This document shows, piece after piece, positions 56,679 to 64,000 of a stretch of 64,000 bases of DNA. The stretch is taken from the NCBI RefSeq assembly GCF_014268815.2, contig NZ_JABWRE020000002.1, positions 62,001-126,000 on the forward strand, given 5' to 3'. The notes under the pieces were generated by a model. The model searched no databases. It had not been told where the DNA came from and saw only the letters and a program-made list of their open reading frames with translations. Made by a program: the position numbers and the translations under genes. Source of the stretch: Pseudomonas urmiensis. GTDB taxonomy: Bacteria > Pseudomonadota > Gammaproteobacteria > Pseudomonadales > Pseudomonadaceae. Numbering within the stretch: the first letter of the stretch is position 1; every line of letters begins with the position of its first letter.

Positions 56679-57884
56679 ATGAGCGAGAGCGCATTCGCCG
56701 AGCGCATCGTGCACAACCTGCTCGACACCGACTTCTACAAGCTGACGATGATGCAGGCGGTGCTGCACAACTATCCGGATGCCGACGTCGAATGGGAGTT
56801 TCGCTGCCGCAACGGCGAAGACCTGCGCCCCTATCTGGATGAGATCCGCAATCAGATCGAGCTGCTCAGCGAGATGACCCTGGATGATGGCCAGGCCGAG
56901 TTTCTTGAGCGCATCAGCTTCCTCAAACCGGATTTTTTGCGCTTTCTGCGGCTGTTCCGCTTCAACCTGCGCTACCTGCGCCTGGGCATCGAGAACGACC
57001 AGCTGAGCCTGCGCCTGCGCGGCCCTTGGCTGCATGTGATGCTGTTCGAAGTGCCGCTCCTGGCGATCATCAGCGAGGTGCGCAACCGCCACCTGCACCC
57101 ACGCATGCGCCTGAGCGATGCCCGCGATCAGCTCTATCGCAAGTTCGACTGGCTGCAAGCGCATGCCAGCGCCGATGAACTGGCCGAGCTGCAGGTAGCC
57201 GATTTCGGCACCCGCCGGCGCTTCTCCAGCCGCGTCCAGGAAGAGGTGGTACGGGTGCTGCGCGATGATTTCCCGGCACGCTTCGTCGGCACCAGCAACG
57301 TCAACCTGGCATGGAAACTGGATATCAAGCCGTTGGGCACCATGGCCCACGAGTGGATCATGGCCCACCAGCAGCTCGGCCCACGGCTGATCGACAGCCA
57401 GATCGCCGCGCTGGACTGCTGGGTTCGCGAGTACCGCGGATTGCTCGGCATCGCCCTGACCGATTGCATCACCATGGATGCCTTCCTGCGCGATTTCGAC
57501 CTGTACTTTGCCAAGCTGTTCGATGGCCTGCGCCACGACTCGGGTGAACCCGTGGCCTGGGCGGAAAAAGCCATCGCCCATTACCAGCAACTGGGTATCG
57601 ACCCGATGACCAAGACCCTGGTGTTCTCCGATGGCCTCAACCTGACCCGCTCGCTGGAGATCTTCCGCGCCTTGCGCGGGCGCATCAACGTCAGTTTTGG
57701 TATCGGCACCAACCTGACCTGCGACCTACCTGGAGTGGCGCCGATGAACATCGTGCTTAAAATGACCGACTGCAATGGCTCGCCGGTGGCGAAGATCTCC
57801 GACGAAGCCGCCAAGACCCAATGCCGTGACGAGAACTTCGTCGCCTACATGCGCCACGTTTTCAAAGTCCCCCACAAGGAGTAA
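56679..57884 (+). CDS. pncB: Nicotinate phosphoribosyltransferase
   Basis: PncB makes nicotinate mononucleotide from nicotinate and PRPP in NAD salvage. The 401-residue protein has [33 protein letters not shown] at the start, then [16 protein letters not shown] and [32 protein letters not shown] and [11 protein letters not shown], which contact the phosphoribosyl group in the family, follow. I chose the ATG at 56679 with GGAG seven bases upstream. nadE starts four bases after its stop, giving a two-gene NAD operon. Confidence 0.96.
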   Translation: MSESAFAERIVHNLLDTDFYKLTMMQAVLHNYPDADVEWEFRCRNGEDLRPYLDEIRNQIELLSEMTLDDGQAEFLERISFLKPDFLRFLRLFRFNLRYLRLGIENDQLSLRLRGPWLHVMLFEVPLLAIISEVRNRHLHPRMRLSDARDQLYRKFDWLQAHASADELAELQVADFGTRRRFSSRVQEEVVRVLRDDFPARFVGTSNVNLAWKLDIKPLGTMAHEWIMAHQQLGPRLIDSQIAALDCWVREYRGLLGIALTDCITMDAFLRDFDLYFAKLFDGLRHDSGEPVAWAEKAIAHYQQLGIDPMTKTLVFSDGLNLTRSLEIFRALRGRINVSFGIGTNLTCDLPGVAPMNIVLKMTDCNGSPVAKISDEAAKTQCRDENFVAYMRHVFKVPHKE

Positions 57885-57887
57885 TCC

Positions 57888-58715
57888 ATGCAAGCCGTCC
57901 AGCGAGAGATTGCCCAGCAGCTCAAGGTGCAGCCGCCGTTCGCCGACGCCGCCGCGCTCGAGGCCGAAGTTGCCCGGCGCGTGGCCTTCATCAAGGATTG
58001 CCTGGCCAATGCCCGGCTCAAGACCCTGGTCCTGGGCATCAGTGGTGGGGTCGACTCGCTGACCGCTGCCCTGCTCGCCCAGCGCACTGTCACCGAACTG
58101 CGCGCCGAAACTGGCGATCAAGGCTATCGCTTCATCGCCGTACGCCTGCCGTATCAGGTGCAGCATGACGAGCACGATGCCCAAGCGTGCCTGGACGTGA
58201 TCAAGGCCGATGAGGTGCATACCGTCGACATCGCCCCTGCGGTGCGGGCCTTGGCGCTGGAAGTCAAAGCGCTGGAAGGCGGCTCGCCGACCCTGGTCGA
58301 CTTCGTCGTCGGCAACACCAAGGCGCGGATGCGCATGGTCGCCCAGTACACCATCGCCGGCGCACGCGCGGGCCTGGTGATCGGCACCGATCACGCAGCC
58401 GAAGCGGTGATGGGCTTCTTCACCAAGTTCGGTGATGGCGCCTGCGACCTGGCGCCGTTGAGCGGCCTGGTGAAAAACCAGGTACGCGCCATCGCCCGTA
58501 GCTTCGGGGCGCCGGAATCGTTGGTAGAGAAAGTGCCGACGGCGGATCTGGAAGACCTCGAACCGGGCAAGCCGGATGAGGCGTCACATGGCGTGACCTA
58601 CCAGCAGATCGATGCGTTCCTGCATGGCGAGCCGGTCAGCCAGGAGGCGTTCGACATCATCGTCAACACCTACCGCAAGACCCAGCACAAGCGCGAGTTG
58701 CCGTTCGCGCCGTAA
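57888..58715 (+). CDS. nadE: Ammonia-dependent NAD synthetase
   Basis: NadE converts nicotinate adenine dinucleotide to NAD with ATP and ammonia. The 275-residue protein has the ATP-pyrophosphatase loop [13 protein letters not shown] near residue 51, then [60 protein letters not shown] and [15 protein letters not shown]. It lacks the glutaminase domain found in long NadE forms. AAGGAG precedes the start. Confidence 0.97.
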   Translation: MQAVQREIAQQLKVQPPFADAAALEAEVARRVAFIKDCLANARLKTLVLGISGGVDSLTAALLAQRTVTELRAETGDQGYRFIAVRLPYQVQHDEHDAQACLDVIKADEVHTVDIAPAVRALALEVKALEGGSPTLVDFVVGNTKARMRMVAQYTIAGARAGLVIGTDHAAEAVMGFFTKFGDGACDLAPLSGLVKNQVRAIARSFGAPESLVEKVPTADLEDLEPGKPDEASHGVTYQQIDAFLHGEPVSQEAFDIIVNTYRKTQHKRELPFAP

Positions 58716-58735
58716 CACGCGAACTGCAATTCCTG

Positions 58736-58809
58736 ACGTGAGAGCGGGCTTGTCCCGCGTTAGCGAGGGTGGATTCACCCACACTATCGCGGGGCAAGCC
58801 CGCTCCCCC
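58736..58809. repeat. REP doublet between nadE and azu
   Basis: ACGTGAGAGCGGGCTTGTCCCGC and its inverted copy (GCGGGGCAAGCCCGCTCCCC) flank about 20 bases. It separates the convergent nadE and azu genes. Confidence 0.85.
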
Positions 58810-58835
58810 ATTAGGTCACGCAGCAAGCATCAGGC

Positions 58836-59285
58836 TTACTTGACGATGACTTTGCCTTTCATCATCGAGATATGGCCTGGGAAGGTGCAGAAGAAGCTGT
58901 AGTCGCCGCCAGCTTCCAGCTTGGAAGTGTCGAACTTGACTTCGGTTTCCTTCTCCGGCGCACCAATCATCGCGGTGTGGGCGATGATATTGGCGTTGTC
59001 TTCCTTCAGGTAACCCTTGTCGATGCCCTGGGTCATGCCTTCAGAGGCGATGGCCTGCATGTCAGCGGTCTTGCTGATCACCAGGTTGTGGCCCATGACG
59101 TTCTTTGGCAGCTTGCCCGAGTGGGTCAGCTTGACGGTGAACTCTTTGCAGCTCTTGTCGACGGTGAATTCCTTGCTGGTGTAGGACATCTGGTCAGTCG
59201 ACTCGACCGTCACAGAGCACTCGGCCGCGAACACAGAAGCGCTGGCGAGGGTCAGCAGGGATACCGCTACAGCTTTCGCAAACAT
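58836..59285 (-). CDS. azu: Azurin
   Basis: Azurin is a periplasmic blue-copper electron carrier. The 149-residue precursor has a signal peptide ending ASVFA, and the mature form begins AECSVTVES. The copper ligands are present: the histidine of NVMGHNL, and the cysteine, histidine and methionine of [14 protein letters not shown]. The disulfide cysteines are at the mature N-terminus and in VDKSCKEF. The buried tryptophan of P. aeruginosa azurin (GHNW) is leucine here. AAGGAG precedes the start, and an ANR-type box lies about 70 bases upstream. Confidence 0.97.
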   Translation of the reverse strand: MFAKAVAVSLLTLASASVFAAECSVTVESTDQMSYTSKEFTVDKSCKEFTVKLTHSGKLPKNVMGHNLVISKTADMQAIASEGMTQGIDKGYLKEDNANIIAHTAMIGAPEKETEVKFDTSKLEAGGDYSFFCTFPGHISMMKGKVIVK

Positions 59286-59347
59286 CGTGAATCTCCTTGG
59301 CAGGGGTTTATCAATTGCGAGACTGCCTGAACCCGGAACGAACGTCC

Positions 59348-59361
59348 CTGATGTGCATCAA
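59348..59361 (-). promoter_or_regulatory. ANR/FNR-type box upstream of azu
   Basis: On the azu strand the sequence TTGATGCACATCAG matches the ANR/FNR consensus TTGAT-N4-ATCAA at nine of ten fixed positions. It is centred about 70 bases upstream of the azu start. ANR control of azurin is known in P. aeruginosa, so low-oxygen induction is likely. Confidence 0.7.
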
Positions 59362-59401
59362 GGGGGTGTCCAATGGCCAGCCAGTTGATTTGTTCTATGG
59401 A

Positions 59402-59411
59402 TTGTATACAA
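59402..59411. promoter_or_regulatory. TTGTATACAA palindrome in the azu divergent region
   Basis: This ten-base perfect palindrome is inside a longer GATTG...CAATC inverted pair (59400-59417). It lies between the ANR box and the small ORF at 59480. Its form resembles GntR-type operators, but no such regulator is nearby, so the function is open. Confidence 0.35.
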
Positions 59412-59479
59412 CCAATCTAAGTGCACATCATGCCCTCTAAGTAGACGATGGGACAACCTCTCATTTAGGAGCAAATGAC

Positions 59480-59569
59480 ATGTCCCTTGGTAGTTTCATG
59501 AACAGCCTGCTGGCAGCCTACGCCCAAGGCGCCGCTGGCGCCGCCTGCGAATTCTCCCGTCCGGAGTGA
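59480..59569 (+). CDS. Possible 29-residue small protein
   Basis: The frame starts ATG at 59480 with AGGAG eight bases before it and encodes [20 protein letters not shown] followed by AACEFSRPE. The first half could form a short amphipathic helix with a glycine/alanine-rich tail. It lies between azu (divergent) and the LOG-family gene, whose start is 64 bases further on. It could be a small membrane-associated protein, a leader peptide or a chance frame. I do not recognise it. Confidence 0.4.
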   Translation: MSLGSFMNSLLAAYAQGAAGAACEFSRPE

Positions 59570-59633
59570 ATCGCGCCTTGGAAGCGAGCGGCTTGCGCCT
59601 TACCCTGTGCACGCATTTGAAGGGAGAGAAGCA

Positions 59634-60221
59634 ATGCCTGTACGTTCCGTATGTGTCTTCTGTGGTGCCAGCATCGGCAGCAACCCGGCCTACCGCGAAG
59701 CGGCGGTTGCCCTTGGCAAGGCCATCGCTGGCCGCGGCCTGACCCTGGTGTATGGCGGCGGCGCCGTGGGCCTGATGGGCACCGTGGCCGATGCGGCCAT
59801 GGCTGCGGGTGGTGAAGTGGTCGGGATCATCCCGCAAAGCCTGATGGACGCTGAAATCGGCCACAAGGGCCTGACCCGCCTGGAGGTCGTCGACGGCATG
59901 CACGCGCGTAAAGCGCGCATGGCCGAGTTGAGCGATGCCTTCATCGCCCTGCCGGGTGGCCTGGGTACGCTTGAGGAGTTGTTCGAGGTATGGACCTGGG
60001 GGCAGTTGGGCTATCACGCCAAGCCGCTGGGCCTGCTGGACGTCAACGGTTTCTATGAAAAACTCGGCGGGTTCCTCGACCATATCGTCGAGGAAGGCTT
60101 CGTGCGGCCGCAGCATCGGGCGATGTTGCTGCTGGGCAAGCAGCCGGATGAGCTGCTCGATGGGATGGATGAGTTCGAGGCGCCGGTGTTGCCCAAGTGG
60201 GTCGACAAGAAGCCTGATTGA
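59634..60221 (+). CDS. LOG family protein (TIGR00730)
   Basis: The 195-residue protein has the lysine-decarboxylase-like Rossmann fold of the LOG family: [27 protein letters not shown] and the motif [12 protein letters not shown] near residue 106. RKARMAEL provides the family's arginine and lysine residues. Members are phosphoribohydrolases acting on nucleoside 5'-monophosphates such as cytokinin precursors. In bacteria the natural substrate is often unclear. I chose the ATG at 59634, with AGGGAGAG upstream; nine more codons are open before it. Confidence 0.92.
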   Translation: MPVRSVCVFCGASIGSNPAYREAAVALGKAIAGRGLTLVYGGGAVGLMGTVADAAMAAGGEVVGIIPQSLMDAEIGHKGLTRLEVVDGMHARKARMAELSDAFIALPGGLGTLEELFEVWTWGQLGYHAKPLGLLDVNGFYEKLGGFLDHIVEEGFVRPQHRAMLLLGKQPDELLDGMDEFEAPVLPKWVDKKPD

Positions 60222-60242
60222 TCCTATGACGCTTGACGAAAA

Positions 60243-60311
60243 ATGTGGGCTTGCCCCGCGATAGCGTTGGTGGATTGACCATCGCTATCGCGGGGCAAGC
60301 CCGCCCCCACG
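60243..60311. repeat. REP doublet between the LOG gene and ygiQ
   Basis: ATGTGGGCTTGCCCCGCGATAG and its inverted copy (CTATCGCGGGGCAAGCCCGC) flank about 20 bases. It separates two convergent genes. Confidence 0.86.
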
Positions 60312-60329
60312 AGTTTAGATGTTACCCGT

Positions 60330-62627
<2,298 letters not shown>

Positions 62628-62826
62628 GTCAGTGACCGGTTCTTGGTGTGCAGGGAAATCGCGGGCGCGGAATATAGCACAAATTTTGATCAAGTCCGAC
62701 GATAATGGTCGGATTCATGATATGCCGTGCAATACCTGGCCATCCCCTCAGGGACCCGCGAGCGCAGCCTGACTTCCAGCATCGCCCTGGCCGGTGATCC
62801 CGCTTCCACAAGGGGACGGGATACGA

Positions 62827-64000
62827 TTACTCGTCGTCGTCGAAGTTGTACATGCCCGGCGCGAGGTTCTCGAAGCGGGTGTATTTGCCGATGAACGCCA
62901 GACGAATGAAGCCAATAGGGCCGTTCCGCTGCTTACCGATGATGATCTCGGCAACGCCCTTGTGCTCGGTCTCGGGGTGATATACCTCATCCCGGTAAAC
63001 GAACATGATCACGTCGGCGTCCTGCTCGATTGCACCGGACTCACGCAAGTCGGAGTTGACCGGACGCTTGTTCGGCCGCTGCTCAAGAGAGCGGTTGAGC
63101 TGGGACAGGGCGATCACCGGGCAGTTGAACTCTTTGGCCAGGGCCTTGAGCGATCGGGAAATCTCGGAGATTTCGTTGGTCCGGTTATCACCGGCCGAGC
63201 CTGGGATCTGCATCAGCTGCAGGTAGTCGACCATGATCATGGCGATCTCGCCATGCTCACGGGCCAGACGCCGGGTCCGCGCACGCATCTCCGAAGGGCT
63301 GATGCCGGCGGTGTCGTCGATGAACAGCTTGCGATCGTTGAGCAAGTTGACCGCCGACGTCAGGCGCGGCCAGTCGTCATCGTCCAGTTGACCGGAACGG
63401 ACCTTGGTCTGGTCGATCCGGCCAAGCGAGGAGAGCATCCGCATGATCAGCGATTCGCCTGGCATCTCGAGGGAGAACACCAGCACCGCCTTGTCGCTGC
63501 GCAGCACTGCGTTCTCGACCAGGTTCATGGCGAAGGTGGTCTTACCCATCGACGGACGGCCGGCGACGATGATCAAGTCAGCCGCTTGCAGGCCGCTGGT
63601 TTTCTCGTCCAGGTCGGTATAGCCGGTGGAGATACCGGTGATGTCGCTGTCGGAGTTGAACAGCGTGTCGATGCGGTCGATGGCCTTGGTCAACAGCTCG
63701 TTGACGCCCACCGGGCCGCCGGTCTTGGGCCGCGCCTCGGCGATCTGGAAAATCTGCCGTTCGGCATCGTCGAGGATTTCCTCGGCATTGCGCCCCTGCG
63801 GATTGAAGGCGTTGTCAGCGATATCGGTGCTGATGCTGATCAGCTGGCGCAGCGTGGCGCGCTCGCGGATGATCGCCGCATACGCCTTGATGTTGGCGAC
63901 CGACGGGGTGTTCTTGGCCAGCTCGGCCAGGTAGGCCAAGCCGCCGACCTGGCTGGACACGCCTTCCTTGTCCAGCTGCTCGTGCAGGGTGACCACGTCG
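62827..64000 (-). CDS. dnaB: Replicative DNA helicase DnaB, C-terminal part
   Basis: The frame runs from the window edge leftward to a stop at 62827, giving about 391 residues that lack the N-terminus. The RecA-like helicase domain is complete, with Walker A GRPSMGKTTFAMN, Walker B IAMIMVDYLQLM, IALSQLNRSLEQRPNKRP and the arginine-finger region KQRNGPIGFIRLAF. DnaB is the ring helicase at the replication fork. There is no inserted intein in the part seen. It lies upstream of ygiQ in the same direction with about 200 bases between. Confidence 0.97.
   Translation of the reverse strand, partial: DVVTLHEQLDKEGVSSQVGGLAYLAELAKNTPSVANIKAYAAIIRERATLRQLISISTDIADNAFNPQGRNAEEILDDAERQIFQIAEARPKTGGPVGVNELLTKAIDRIDTLFNSDSDITGISTGYTDLDEKTSGLQAADLIIVAGRPSMGKTTFAMNLVENAVLRSDKAVLVFSLEMPGESLIMRMLSSLGRIDQTKVRSGQLDDDDWPRLTSAVNLLNDRKLFIDDTAGISPSEMRARTRRLAREHGEIAMIMVDYLQLMQIPGSAGDNRTNEISEISRSLKALAKEFNCPVIALSQLNRSLEQRPNKRPVNSDLRESGAIEQDADVIMFVYRDEVYHPETEHKGVAEIIIGKQRNGPIGFIRLAFIGKYTRFENLAPGMYNFDDDE

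Overview
The window is an ordinary chromosomal stretch of a fluorescent Pseudomonas, most likely the P. putida/P. fluorescens group. The basis is high GC content, a gene order that matches what I remember of P. aeruginosa (aroQ-accB-accC, prmA, dusB-fis-purH-purD-retS, urt genes, osmE and a bacterioferritin, liv genes, pncB-nadE-azu, ygiQ, dnaB), and about sixteen copies of the palindromic REP element typical of this group. I see no insertion sequence, prophage, CRISPR array, rRNA or tRNA gene.

Layout. 1-7.4 kb: fatty-acid and housekeeping block (aroQ end, accB, accC, two small accessory genes, prmA, a zinc-ribbon membrane protein, dusB-fis). 7.4-13.4 kb: purH, purD and the hybrid sensor kinase retS. 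13.5-21.8 kb: a marC gene, then the corrin-ring part of cobalamin synthesis as two divergent operons (cobG-cobH-cobI-cobJ leftward, cobL-cbiD-cobK rightward), mixing aerobic-type and anaerobic-type enzymes. 21.9-23.3 kb: an NfeD/SPFH membrane pair. 23.5-28.4 kb: a copper-handling cluster (two DUF2946 proteins, a PCu(A)C chaperone, an OprC-type TonB receptor and a PepSY membrane protein). 28.6-30 kb: cycA. 30.3-36.5 kb: urea transporter urtABCDE behind a good sigma-54 promoter, then an N-acetyltransferase. 36.6-39.3 kb: cbpA-cbpM and a divergent Hsp70-like gene. 39.5-44.7 kb: an AI-2E family permease, psiF, an AraC regulator divergent from an EamA exporter, a lipase, osmE and a ferritin-like gene. 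44.8-50.5 kb: asmA, a secreted 15-residue repeat protein, a DesT-like TetR regulator, an AGE-family epimerase and a YdfG-type dehydrogenase. 50.5-51 kb: a non-coding region rich in DnaA boxes. 51-56.1 kb: the leftward livKHMGF branched-chain amino acid transporter. 56.7-64 kb: pncB-nadE, azurin under an ANR box, an apparent 29-residue small ORF, a LOG-family gene, ygiQ and the 3' part of dnaB.

The items most worth a second look are the DnaA-box cluster at 50.6-51.0 kb, the apparent frameshift at the 5' end of urtC, the nearly identical 45-bp repeats in the gene at 47.2 kb, the 43-bp tandem repeat held between two REP arms at 39.3 kb, the small ORF at 59.48 kb, and REP doublets placed inside the urt operon. 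All assignments come from reading the sequence and from remembered family features; no database search was run.
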